This document shows, in pieces, positions 1-7,759 of a stretch of DNA of 11,570 nucleotides. The stretch's first letter is position 1. Every line of letters starts with the position of its first letter. The translations under genes were made by a program, and so were the position numbers. Origin of the DNA: Jimgerdemannia flammicorona (taxonomy: Eukaryota > Mucoromycota > Endogonomycetes > Endogonales > Endogonaceae); NCBI GenBank assembly GCA_003990745.1, contig RBNI01006231.1:1-11570 (forward strand), written 5' to 3'. Below the pieces are notes generated by a model. The model made no database searches and was not told where the DNA came from. It saw only the letters and a list, made by a program, of their open reading frames with translations.

Positions 1-1016
1 AAAAAAAAAATAACTATAATTAGTTTAATTATTACTTTAAAGTAAAAAGATCATCTCTATAGTTATTTCAATTATAGATAATATATATAGTAAAACTTAT
101 CACATTTTTCTCAAGATCTATCAATATTTAAATTTACTAATTTTTAATATTTCTCAAAAAGAAACTATATAATAACTCTTACTAATAGAGAGATATTCTT
201 CTTTGGAGTTAGGGAGAGTACCACATTTCTCTTACTGAGTGGGTATCAATTCTAAATATCTATTAAATACTGAAGCTCTAATATCTAATATATATATTAT
301 CTGAATTTTTCTATATGGATAGTAAAGAGATTATTGAAAATACCTAAGAATTAGACTTGGATAGAAAGATGGAGTTAGATTGGTTGGAATTTGGTGACTC
401 TAGTTGATAAGAAAGATATTAGTCTAGTAGACTTCCTGAAAGACTATATTGTCTTTGGGCTTAGCAGTTTAAGAGAACTATTGAGCTATATAGAGATAGA
501 TGAGTATCTTTAATACAGAGAGTCTAGAAGATATAGTTCTCTTCTAGAGAGTCCTTTGGTGATTTGCTATCTATAGTTGGTCTGAAGAGTAATAAGTATC
601 TATAGTTTAAGAAGTTTTGGTAAGGAGTAATAGATAGTACTTAGTACTTCCAACAAATTGAATTAAATTAAATTAGACCTAAATTCAATTCAATTCAAAA
701 ACTTCAAATTGAATTAAGACTCAATTTGAATTGAGGTCTAATTTGATTTGATTTGATTCAAATTAAGGTCTAATTCAATTTGAATTTCAATTCAAACCTA
801 AATTTTTAAAATTCAATAACTTGATGAAAATATCCAAATTTAATGATCTTTGTTATACTGGATTCACCCTTGACTATAAATTGAATTGAATAAAATCAAG
901 TCACAATTTGAATTGAATTTGAAATTCAATTCAAAGTTCAATTCAAAACTAAATATAGTAATTCAAAACTCATATACAATATAACTTATAATAATAATAT
1001 ATGTATGTATACATAT
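1..1016. other. AT-rich gene-free stretch with RIP-like bias
   Basis: No open frame of note and no CpG at all over about 1 kb. A hand count over 421-660 gives about 34 TpA against 19 ApT, and about 14 CpA+TpG against 26 ApC+GpT. Both ratios lie in the range usually taken as a repeat-induced point mutation (RIP) signature in fungi. The source sequence is unrecognisable; it may be an old mobile element. No tRNA, rRNA or conserved protein motif was seen. Confidence 0.6.
655..960. repeat. Imperfect AATTGAATT/AATTCAATT array with inverted repeats
   Basis: The words AATTGAATT, AATTCAATT, AATTTGAATT and ATTTGATTTG recur in both orientations. A perfect 12-bp inverted pair is caaattgaatta (705-716) and taattcaatttg (771-782); other pairs are imperfect. 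The array could fold into long AT-rich hairpins. It resembles a degenerate simple-sequence repeat more than a defined element. A second block at 880-960 repeats the same words after a less repetitive interval. Confidence 0.65.
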
Positions 1017-1257
1017 TGTAACAGTGATCCCAGAATGATGACATCAGTACAGGAGAGAGCCTTTCCTTACAAGCCACCAGATCAGAGCACAAGAAGATTA
1101 TACAGCATTTGAGATGAGCAATGATGATCAACTGTGAGTCATTGTGATCACAGTATGGTATCTTGAGGAATATAAAAGAAGGATCAAGGAACTGCAGTAG
1201 CAGTAATCAATAAGACCCACCAATCCCAAAATAGCTCAAAGACTTACCATAAATGAA
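1017..1257 (+). promoter_or_regulatory. LTR-like or promoter region upstream of the 1258 reading frame
   Basis: The base composition changes sharply near 1017, where AT-rich sequence gives way to a TGTAACAGTGATCC start, as LTRs often begin with TGT. A good TATA box, TATAAAAG, lies at 1171-1178, about 80 bases before the ATG at 1258. An ATGACATCA word (bZIP/CRE-like) lies near 1037. I see no matching second copy in the window, so a 5' LTR is an inference; it could equally be an ordinary promoter. Confidence 0.4.
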
Positions 1258-2118
1258 ATGCCTACTGCTCGCCAAACCTCAAGGTCAAGGAACTATCAAG
1301 GTACCTCAGTTGAAGAAAGGATATTCCAAGACATCAGAAGAGCTATGAGGACCTGCTCAAGAAAGACTCCTAGTATCAACCTGGGTACTGGTGACCCCTA
1401 TCACTATATCCTCTACTGTCATGAAATAGAAACAAGGATCACTATTGCTACCAAATACCTCCAAATATGGCAGGAGTATGAAATAGGAAACCTCCTCTGC
1501 TGGGAGTTCCCACAGGCCAGCACTCAAGAGCTATAAGATGCCACTTCCATGGATATATACAAAACAAGGACAGCTAAGAAGATCCATCAGATCTTCAGGC
1601 ATGTACTATGGTCAATCCCCAACTTGGAGTATGTTAGAGTCTCAGATTTTGGAGACCTATCATCCTGCTGTATCAATGCACTAGAAGCCAGAGTGGCTAC
1701 AGAGGCCCAGTCTACTATTACCCTCAATAGTGATGAAGTAGAAGACTTCTGGCACCCCATCCTCTAGGACAACCCAGACCAATTCCTGTAAGGATTGATC
1801 TCAGTATTCCAAGGCCCAAGCATCTAGGTTAGACCTCCCCAAGACCCCACATTTGTCCCCTATTTTGTGGAAGAGAACCTCATAGACTGGAGAGCTCCAG
1901 ATCTCCTTTTTCCTGCCACCACCACTGCCAAACATGATGATGTCATCAGTGATGATGTCATCCTGCATGACATCGAAGCATGTGAAACATATGACATATG
2001 TGAAATGTATGACCTATATGACCTTGACAAAATATTCACAGACCTCATCTCTTTTGAAGATATCCTGACCTCTGATGATGAGGATGAAGCTCCCATGATC
2101 CTGAACATTCTGCTCTAA
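1258..2118 (+). pseudogene. Broken ORF of 287 codons, unknown function
   Basis: One reading frame runs from ATG 1258 to a TAA at 2116 and is interrupted by four stops at 1534 (TAA), 1765 (TAG), 1789 (TAA) and 1825 (TAG). The open pieces (1258-1536, 1549-1767, 1867-2118) share this frame and read through without an indel, so they are one former gene. Every internal stop could derive from CAA or CAG by a single C-to-T change. The N-terminus is basic (Arg/Ser/Thr-rich). The middle has aromatic and hydrophobic residues like a folded domain. The C-terminal third is very acidic, with repeated Asp, Glu and Tyr-Asp pairs. No catalytic or zinc motif is seen and I do not recognise the family. It may be an internal ORF of a second retroelement whose 5' LTR begins at 1017, or a host gene. 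A nuclear code reading TAR as Gln is possible in principle but not supported elsewhere in the window. Confidence 0.5.
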
Positions 2119-2130
2119 GTCCCTTATTAC

Positions 2131-2232
2131 ACTGAATAATGCTAGCACTAGAATTTGATATAATACTGAATAATACCAGCACCAGTATTTGATGTAACAC
2201 TGAATAATGCCAGCACTGGTATTCTGATATGA
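2131..2232. repeat. 34-bp tandem repeat, three copies
   Basis: Copies begin at 2131, 2165 and 2199, each starting ACTGAATAAT and followed by a variant of (G/A)CCAGCAC(T/C)(A/G)G and then TATTTGAT or similar. The third copy holds the near-palindrome CCAGCACTGG. A degenerate fourth copy may start at 2233. The array sits just after the stop of the broken ORF, so it may lie in its 3' untranslated region. Confidence 0.75.
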
Positions 2233-2734
2233 CACCAAATTATACTAACATCCTGAACCTGTACAACCATCAGTACTGACCCTGAAACTTAGCAGTTTTT
2301 CCTGTCCTGGCATTTTATTTTAGTTATTGGAATTTATATTTAGCTTTATATCTTAGCAATCATTAAATTATATTTTATATAAATACCTCTCTTATTTCCT
2401 CTGAAATAAAGTTAGTCAATTCAGTAAAATATACATACTTCCTTGCAAGCAATCTAAGAGATAATAAGATAGTTAAAGATAAGAAGTTTGAGGACTATAA
2501 GACCTTAAGAAAGCACTCCAATAAGAACTTGCTTATAACAAACTTGAGTTAGTCTAAGAGATATACCTTGAAGAGAATCTGGCATATTTGAAGGACTCAG
2601 CAACCACTATGTAACAATATATATACAATTAAGTATATTGCAATTAAGTATATCAAACATGTCTTCTACAGTATCACTTATAGTAGATACTATGATAATA
2701 GCTTCAGTATCAGATATAGCTTCAATAAGTATAG
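2233..2734. other. AT-rich spacer without a recognisable gene
   Basis: About 500 bases with no long open frame, no CpG and many TpA steps. AATAAA at 2405-2410 is a possible polyadenylation signal for a plus-strand transcript from the 1258 frame. A short frame at the end, near 2659-2740, is rich in Ser, Ile and Val codons and may be low-complexity chance or a shred of an old transposase; it cannot be assigned. The sequence just before the LTR (ATAG at 2731-2734) would be the target-site flank. Confidence 0.5.
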
Positions 2735-2771
2735 TGTAACATGCTGGCTCAATGGAGGCAAATTACAAGAT

Positions 2772-2803
2772 TGGGGGTTGGTGTAGTTTGGCTTGAGCCC
2801 CCA
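2772..2803. other. Small hairpin in the U5 part of the LTR
   Basis: TGGGGG at 2772-2777 pairs with CCCCCA at 2798-2803 across a 20-base loop. In sense direction the downstream arm reads TGGGGGCTCAA, the same 11 bases that follow the 5' LTR at the primer-binding-site candidate. The right-hand LTR end does not preserve this hairpin. A role in reverse-transcription priming is speculative. Confidence 0.4.
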
Positions 2804-2980
2804 GTTACTTTGTCAAAAAGCAACAAAATGTTCTAAGATTCCTGAGATCCTTGGTGTTTAGTGGTATAATAGTCAAAGCTGGATATCTGCAAGTGATTTA
2901 TACATATGTCGATTTCCTAATTGAGATGGTTCTCCAGGTGTAGCAATGATTTGTGTGAATGGTTTTCCTTCTTGGGTCAA

Positions 2981-3438
2981 CTGGAAATACCACAATTTTG
3001 TATAGTGAGGCAATTTCCAAAAGTATGCGATTTCTGGGTGACAGTCTTGGTGCGATGATCTCTGTACAGTGCGACGAGTTCCTTATGCGGATGTTCTGAT
3101 AATTTGGTAGATAACTTGATTTGGCTCACTGGGAATCGTATGGTGTGGATTCTTCTTAGGCTCACTGGGAATAACAAATAACTTGGATGTTGCAGATGCG
3201 GCTTCAACTGGGAATACTGCTCAAATGGTGCAGGTTCTTCTGGGAATACGGATAACTCGAAAATGGTAGGTGACGTGAATTCTCCAGAATCAGTGGGCTT
3301 CTGGGAAATAACTCAGATTCTTGGCAAGTTACATCAAAGACTGGCTTTGTTTGTATGGGGTTACATCATAGACTGGCTCCACTGTGAAGTTGCATCAGAA
3401 AGACTGGCTTGTGGCAAGAATAGAGCTCTCTGGGAATG
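2981..3438. repeat. Iterated CTGGGAATA motif in the LTR
   Basis: CTGGGAATA or a one-base variant occurs at 2981 (CTGGAAATA), 3129, 3165, 3208, 3240, 3301 (CTGGGAAAT) and 3430, always in the same orientation; the sense-strand form is TATTCCCAG. Between the last copies a 20-22 base unit, GTTACATCAAAGACTGGCTT, is present three times (3328, 3360 and 3389) with small changes. The same stretch (about 2900-3550) keeps around a dozen CpG, far more than the rest of the window. It looks like a repeated protein-binding region or a minisatellite inside the LTR. Confidence 0.65.
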
Positions 3439-3773
3439 TGGCAAATGACTTGGAAATGGTGGTGAAGTTCTTCCTTGAACTTAGGTGAAATCTTTAGGCT
3501 TATCTGGTAAGTAAACCAAAAACGAACTCATTTTTTGTATTGAAAAGTGGACCAGAGTGGAAAAGGGGACCAATGCTCACAATCTCCTAATAGTGGCTGT
3601 AGAGTTCCTCTCAAAGTATGGTAGGCAGACTTGACTTTTGCTTTTGGATTCAATTTTGGACTGAGGTTTATTCACTCTTGTCTCTGGGGTAATTTATACA
3701 AGTTGGTTGCTATCTGGTTGCTATCTGACTAACTATAGATTTGCTATCTATAGTATGTTTGGGCAGATGGTCA

Positions 3774-3806
3774 CTGTCCGGTAGACAGCCACTGTCCAGG
3801 GGACAG
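3774..3806. repeat. Two adjacent short hairpins from a degenerate tandem repeat
   Basis: CTGTC (3774-3778) pairs with GACAG (3784-3788), and CTGTCC (3792-3797) pairs with GGACAG (3801-3806) across only three bases. They arise from a roughly 18-base tandem unit containing CAGCCACTGTCC, present about three times between 3770 and 3815. The position is about 150 bases into the LTR in sense direction, close downstream of the TATA box, so they may fall at the 5' end of the genomic RNA. Confidence 0.55.
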
Positions 3807-3843
3807 CCACTGTTCACATTATTCCCTTCTTTGGCTATCTTGT

Positions 3844-3851
3844 TATTTATA
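3844..3851 (-). promoter_or_regulatory. TATA box of the LTR promoter
   Basis: The minus strand reads TATAAATA here, about 100 bases inside the LTR from its 5' end, a usual place for the core promoter that drives an LTR element's genomic RNA. An AATAAA on the minus strand at 3667-3672 could serve as polyadenylation signal. The start site and the R region cannot be fixed from sequence alone. Confidence 0.45.
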
Positions 3852-3948
3852 CATTTTTCTGCAGCAATGGTTGCTGGTTACTATGCTATGCTAATGTTCA
3901 TGTCACCTGGTTAGATTTTGAGATTGCTACATTTTGTAGTTTATCACA

Positions 3949-3960
3949 TCAGCCCCCACT
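3949..3960 (-). other. Polypurine tract
   Basis: On the minus strand AGTGGGGGCTGA lies directly before the LTR start TGTGATAAAC. A short G-run purine tract abutting the 3' LTR primes plus-strand DNA synthesis in LTR elements. It ends 27 bases after the stop of the extra ORF. The tract is short and mixed (it includes CT), so the assignment rests mainly on position. Confidence 0.7.
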
Positions 3961-3987
3961 GAAGGATAGTCTATCTCAGACTGTTCT

Positions 3988-4494
3988 TCAGTCATCATTC
4001 CAATAAGTATAGGCATCTTCTGCATCTATGCCTGTTCCATCATCTTCATTGTCTGTATCTGGATCCCTCCATTCTAGCTCTGGATCTTCTTCTTGTTCTT
4101 CAGGAAACAGGAAGTCTACTTGTTGGAGAATACTCTGAAAGGTAGTCTCATTCATCTGATGGATATCATTGAGGTGGAAGTGAGACTGCACCAGGGCTCC
4201 AACATTTCATTTGTACAGGGTGTAGATTCATTTGGCAGTTCTTGCTTCTCGGCGGCTTATCCCAGCTGGTCCTCCAATATATGGCTGTTCTTCAAGCAAT
4301 TGTCCAATGTTGTAGAAGGCCTGTAGATGGTAGATCTGTAGCAATCTTTGGACAATGGCAAGGTTCTCTTGATGCTTCTGGATCAATTGTATTGGAGTTC
4401 CTTCAAGTTGGCAGAACTGGGGTAAGGGAACTAGTAGAGCCTGGAAGGAGCTGAGGACCAATGTCTGGAGGTACTGATCAATCCTTTGGCTCAT
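3988..4494 (-). pseudogene. Extra ORF downstream of integrase, 168 codons, unknown
   Basis: The ATG at 4494 overlaps the integrase stop TGA at 4493-4491 as ATGA. The frame runs to a TGA at 3988-3990 and is broken by two TGA codons, at 4230-4228 and about ten codons later; both fit CGA (Arg) to TGA. The pieces 4228-4494 and 3988-4191 share one frame. The N-terminal two thirds are Leu/Gln-rich and probably helical. A basic patch follows (SRREAR). The last 40 residues are strongly acidic, with many Asp and Glu and a Trp near the end. There is no signal peptide, membrane segment, Cys motif or chromodomain. The position is that of env or an accessory gene in gypsy-type elements, but nothing here looks like an envelope protein. 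The overlap suggests translation by termination-reinitiation or a frameshift from pol. Confidence 0.65.
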
Positions 4495-5558
4495 GGTGTG
4501 GAAGGAAGATATGGTTTGAGGCGATTGATGTGTACTGGTGTTCTCAGGGTTCGTCCATCCATGCTTCTTAAATAGATGCTAGTTCCTCTGATATTGTGTA
4601 CAAGATAAGGCCCTTCCCATTTGGGTTCCAGTTTGGCAGCAAAATTAGTTTCAATTATGCTTCTCCAAACTAGTACTTGATCTCCAATCTTGATCTCTTG
4701 ATCCTTTTGTTTTTGGTTATAGTACTTCTTTTGTCTTTCTTGGGCTTTGATAATCTGTCCTCAGGCTTGATTACATAACTGTTCTGCCTTTTTGAGGAGG
4801 CCTCCAAGTTTCTCATGGTCAGTGGTTCTGGTTTTCTTAGCAAACATCATTTCAAATGGCTTTTGTTTGGTGGAGGCAGCAGGGGTGTTCCGGATTTCCC
4901 ATAGGATTTCAGGTAAGCAGAGGTCCTAATTGGTAGGATTGACTTGGGCAAGTCCTCTCTTGATGGTCTGGTTCATCCTTTTTATCATGCCATTAGTCTG
5001 AGGGTGGTATTATGTAGTCCATTTGAGGTAGATCTTGTGAATTTGGGAATAACTTATGATAAGGTTGTTGATGAATTCTGTGCCTCGGTCAGAGATGACT
5101 TCTTCTGGGGGCCCATATCTGAGTGTGAGTCCATGGAGGAGGCCTACAATGGTTAAGACATCTGCGATTTCCATTGGAAAAGCCTTGGGCCATTTGGTCA
5201 GATGTTCTACAAATACAAGGATATATTTGTTTCTTCTTAGTGTAACTGGTAGAGGTCCAATTACATCTACTCCCCATCTTTGAAAGATATGAGTGAGTGG
5301 GGGAATCGGTTGCAAAGGGGCTTGATAGTTTTTCTTTCCTTGGTACTTCTGATAAGTGTCACATTTCTGGATGATGTTTTGGACTTGAGTTCTGAGGTGA
5401 GGCCAATGTTGATACAGTTTTTGAATCTTGTCTTCTGTACTTGTCTGTCCTTGGTGGGCCTTCTGATGTTCTTTATGAATGAGATCTTCTTGTACCTTGA
5501 TGGTCTGAGGAGCTTCCTTTAGGGTGTAGTTCCTTGGGACACCCTTCTTCTGGTTCAT
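4491..5558 (-). pseudogene. Integrase domain of gypsy pol, with GPY/F module
   Basis: Integrase joins the element's cDNA to host DNA in the nucleus. From the Met at 5558 as residue 1, the HHCC finger has His31, His35 and Cys66, but Tyr69 replaces the last Cys. The core has Asp98 (GVDVIGPLP) and Asp157 (SDRGTEF). The residue 36 further on, where DD35E needs Glu, is Lys193 (codon AAA at 4982-4980, in GMIKRMNQ). The C-terminal part ends with the GPY/F module (KWEGPYLV) and a VHINRLKPY stretch. In-frame stops: TAA after KWTT, TAG after NPTN, TGA after NQA. Cys-to-Tyr and Glu-to-Lys are both G-to-A changes. Integrase was probably part of one polyprotein; its link to RNase H upstream is broken by a small indel near 5558, so the Met need not be a true start. 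The family is certain; activity is excluded. Confidence 0.92.
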
Positions 5559-6072
5559 TGGGGCTGGTGGGAAAGTATATCAACATTGTTGTGAGCTTTC
5601 CCTGCTTTGTGGATGATGGTGATTTTGTAATCCTGAAGGATAAGGATCTAGTGGGCTAGGATTCTGGTGGGTTTCTTGTGGTTGAATAACCATTTGAGGG
5701 CTGTATGATCTGTGATCAGAGTGAACCTTTTTCCAATGAGGTAATGCTTGAACAGGGTGACTGCTCACATGACTGCAAGGCATTCCAGTTTGGTGCTACC
5801 ATAGTTCATCTGCTGCTGGTTGGTAGCTCTGCTTGTACATGGTGCTGTTGATTGGGTCCTTCTTGGGCTAGAACTGCTCCAAGGCCATCTTTAGAAGCAT
5901 CTGTATACAAAATAAATGGCTTCTGTAGATTGGGGCGCATAAGAATTGGTGCTGTAGTCATGTGGTTCTTAAGTTCTTTGAAGGCTGTTTCTTGTGACTC
6001 TGTCCATTTGAATGGTACTCCTTTCTTGAGAAGGATTTGGATTGGGGCAGTGATTTGGGCAAAGTCTTTGAT
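5555..6072 (-). pseudogene. RNase H domain of gypsy pol
   Basis: RNase H removes the RNA strand during reverse transcription. In sense order: a tether with FKWTESQETAF, then the first carboxylate in FILYTDASKDGLGAVLAQ (Asp codon at 5901-5899), then after a frameshift near 5830 the motif YGSTKLECLAV with the Glu, then TDHTALKWL with the next Asp, and finally AHNNVDILS. All four acidic positions of the gypsy RNase H are present. Damage: a TGA in VM*AV, where Trp is usual, and a TAG after ILAH, again at a usual Trp; both fit TGG to TGA or TAG. Frames change from that of 5806-6447 to that of 5580-5783. Confidence 0.9.
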
Positions 6073-6974
6073 AAACCTTCTGTAGTAGGATACTAGCATC
6101 AGGAATGATAGTGTTTCCTTTTGGGTCTTGGGTACTGGCCAATTGTTGATCTTCTCGGTTTTCTTGGGATCTGCATGGGTTTCTTCTTTTGAAACTATTA
6201 ATCCAAGAAATTCAAGTTTCTGCTTCCCAAAGTAGCATTTCTTTGCATTCAATCTGAGGTGGTTCTTGCAGGTAAGCTTGGAGAGTTCCTCTAGGTGGTA
6301 CAGGTGTTCTTCGAAATTTGCTGAATAGATGTTGGAATCATCCATATATACAATCAGGCAGTGGTAGATCAAGGGGTATAGACTGAATTCATCATCCTCT
6401 GAAAGGTGGGGGGTGCATTGCAGAGTCCAAAGGGCATTCAGAGGCATTCAAAGAGTTTTTCTAAAGCAAGAAAGGCTGTCTTTTGAATGTCTTTGGGGTC
6501 CATGGGGATCTTGTGAAATTCTGTAAAAAGGTCCATACTGCTGAAGTATCTGATATCTTGTAGCTGATCCAAAAGGTCATCGATTCTGGGCAAAGGATAG
6601 GCATCCTTTTCAGTGACTGAGTTAAGTTTTCTGTAATCTACACAGAGTTTCCATCCTCCTTTCTTTAGTACAATAAGTATAGGACTGGCCCAGGGGCTGG
6701 TAGAGGGTCAGATAACTCCATTGTCTAAGAGTTCTTAAATGTGCTCCTTTTCAAATGTTTTCAAATGATGGGGTATTCTATAGAGTTTCTGCCAGATGGG
6801 TGTAGCATTTCCTGTATTTATGCTATAGTGGTATGATGGATTGTATGGCAGGTTGCCATAATTGGTAGTGAAGATATCTTGATATTTATTGAGAAGTTCT
6901 ACTAGTTGTTGCTGTTGTTGAGGTGTCAGTTCTTCTTCAATGTTGGTGGAAGACTTCACTGTCTCCTGGATCAC
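6073..6974 (-). pseudogene. Reverse transcriptase domain of gypsy pol
   Basis: RT copies the genomic RNA into cDNA inside the particle. Motifs in order: the YQDIF lead-in, TPIWQKLYRIP, STSPWASPILIV, LCVDYRKLNSVT, DAYPLPRIDDLLDQL, then SMDLF with the first catalytic Asp, MPFGLCNAPPTFQ, and VYMDD (6348-6337) with the catalytic pair intact. The tail YYRRFIKDFAQI is the usual RT-connection motif. It is broken by TAA after KEHI, TGA in GVI*PS (usually Arg), TGA just before MPFGL (often Arg), and a frameshift near a run of four C on the sense strand (6376-6373) between MNSVYTP and YHCLIVY. A poly-Gln tract precedes the domain. The Met at 6974 is only the first ATG after an upstream frameshift (about 7000-7050), not a real start. 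The sequence is clearly Ty3/gypsy RT. Confidence 0.94.
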
Positions 6975-7365
6975 AGAGGGGCCTTTCCTTTCTTCTGGGA
7001 CCTTTTGCCATTTCCCGATAGGTTTAGTTCATAAATTCCCTATGAGTTCGGTTGAGAAAAGGCACCAGATGTCCTATGATAGTTCCTTTCAGCAAGATGA
7101 TGGTCTCTCAACTTTGGTTGGTTCCTCAGGAGTGTACTGGGTTCATCTTGTCAGGGAATGTGTGTCCCTCTATGTCCAGATGTGGGATATCTTCCTTGGG
7201 TTCAAAGAAGAGGTTTCTGGGGTCGGGTGGTGCAAAGATTTCGAAGGCAGTTTGTTCTCTGGGCTCCAGGATGAGATTCCTGTACAGTCTGACTGATTGC
7301 TGGTACACTTGCTGGGGAACATTCCTCTTGAGGTGGTTGACTTGAAGGAGATGTACCTCCTTCCT
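6975..7365 (-). pseudogene. Beta-rich pol spacer between dUTPase and RT
   Basis: This stretch continues the protease-dUTPase frame. It carries LEPREQTAFEIFAPP, then LFFEPKEDIPH, then ETIILLKGTIIGHLVPF. The pattern of an LFEP-like strand, a variable stretch and a KGTxIG strand is seen before RT in many gypsy polyproteins. Stops: TGA at NPVHS*, TGA at NQS* and TAA at EFMN*. The frame then shifts between about 7000 and 7050 into the RT frame. No enzymatic residues are apparent. Confidence 0.6.
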
Positions 7366-7759
7366 ATCTAAACTTCTGAATCCCTTGGCTTGTCTTGTTC
7401 CTTCAGTTAGTTCAGAGACTTCCTGTAACTGTGGGGTCTTGACCTTCATGAAGACTGCTTGGGCAATCTTCTGTCCCCGAATGATTCAGTGCCATTCTGC
7501 ACTGCTGTTGTGTAGAATAACCTTGATTTTGCCTGTATATCCAGGGTCAATGGTTCCTCCTTCTATAGTTATCCCTTGTCTGGCAAGTCCAGACCTTGAG
7601 GTCAGTTGAATATAAGCTCCTTGGGGTGGCTGCATGGCTAATCTGGTTCTGACCATGAAGGTTTTTCCAGGCTTGATAGATTCGTCCTCTAGGCTGTAAA
7701 GATTATATCCTATATCCTCTGGGTGGGCTTTGGTCAGGGGTTTGGCCTTGGGGTGCAGC
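7366..7759 (-). pseudogene. dUTPase-like domain inside gypsy pol
   Basis: dUTPase hydrolyses dUTP to dUMP and pyrophosphate and limits uracil in newly made DNA. All five motifs of the trimeric family appear in order over about 125 codons: motif 1 IGYNLYS (7710-7693), motif 2 SRSGLARQGI (from 7599), motif 3 GGTIDPGYTGKIKVILHN (7563-7507), motif 4 RGQKIAQAVF (7479-7450), motif 5 GTRQAKGFRS (7401-7372). Motif 3 keeps the catalytic Asp. Motif 1 has Asn where Asp is usual (GAT to AAT), and motif 5 has Arg where GFGS is usual. One TGA at 7488-7486 (WH*II) splits motifs 3 and 4 and fits CGA to TGA. The domain is in frame with the zinc knuckle and protease upstream, so it was part of Gag-Pol and not an insertion of a separate gene. 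In retroviruses the domain is known from betaretroviruses (at protease) and non-primate lentiviruses (between RNase H and integrase); a place between protease and RT is different. Confidence 0.88.

Larger units (their letters stand above)
2735..3948 (-). repeat. 3' LTR of the minus-strand gypsy element
   Basis: On the minus strand it starts TGTGATAAAC at 3948 (or TGATGTG at 3951, one repeat unit earlier) and ends GTTACA at 2735, giving TGT...ACA ends and about 1,214 bp. The right end abuts a polypurine tract. The first 37 bases on the plus strand match the sequence at 11511-11547 with four transitions, which confirms the terminal repeat. The LTR holds iterated short motifs, two hairpins and a TATA box, described separately. 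The open frames at 2977-3207 (minus) and 3263-3448 (plus) inside it have no protein features and are taken as chance. Confidence 0.85.

Noticed and set aside
1258..2118. Nuclear code with TAA/TAG read as Gln
   Set aside because: It would open the 1258 frame, but the same window has a decayed element with TAG at expected Trp positions, and nothing else suggests a ciliate-type code.
2131..2232. CRISPR-like array
   Set aside because: Copies are contiguous and degenerate with no unique spacers, and the context is eukaryotic.
2977..3207. Protein-coding frames in the LTR (2977-3207 minus and 3263-3448 plus)
   Set aside because: They are made of iterated CTGGGAATA and related repeats and have no family features.
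4228..4494. Chromodomain at the integrase C-terminus
   Set aside because: After the GPY/F module the frame stops, and the overlapping ORF lacks the aromatic cage pattern of a chromodomain.
6940..7296. Plus-strand frames over the pol region (such as 6940-7296, 8062-8328, 9070-9438)
   Set aside because: They are antisense to recognisable protease, dUTPase and RT sequence and show no domain of their own. Loss of CpG and stop bias on the sense strand lengthens antisense frames.
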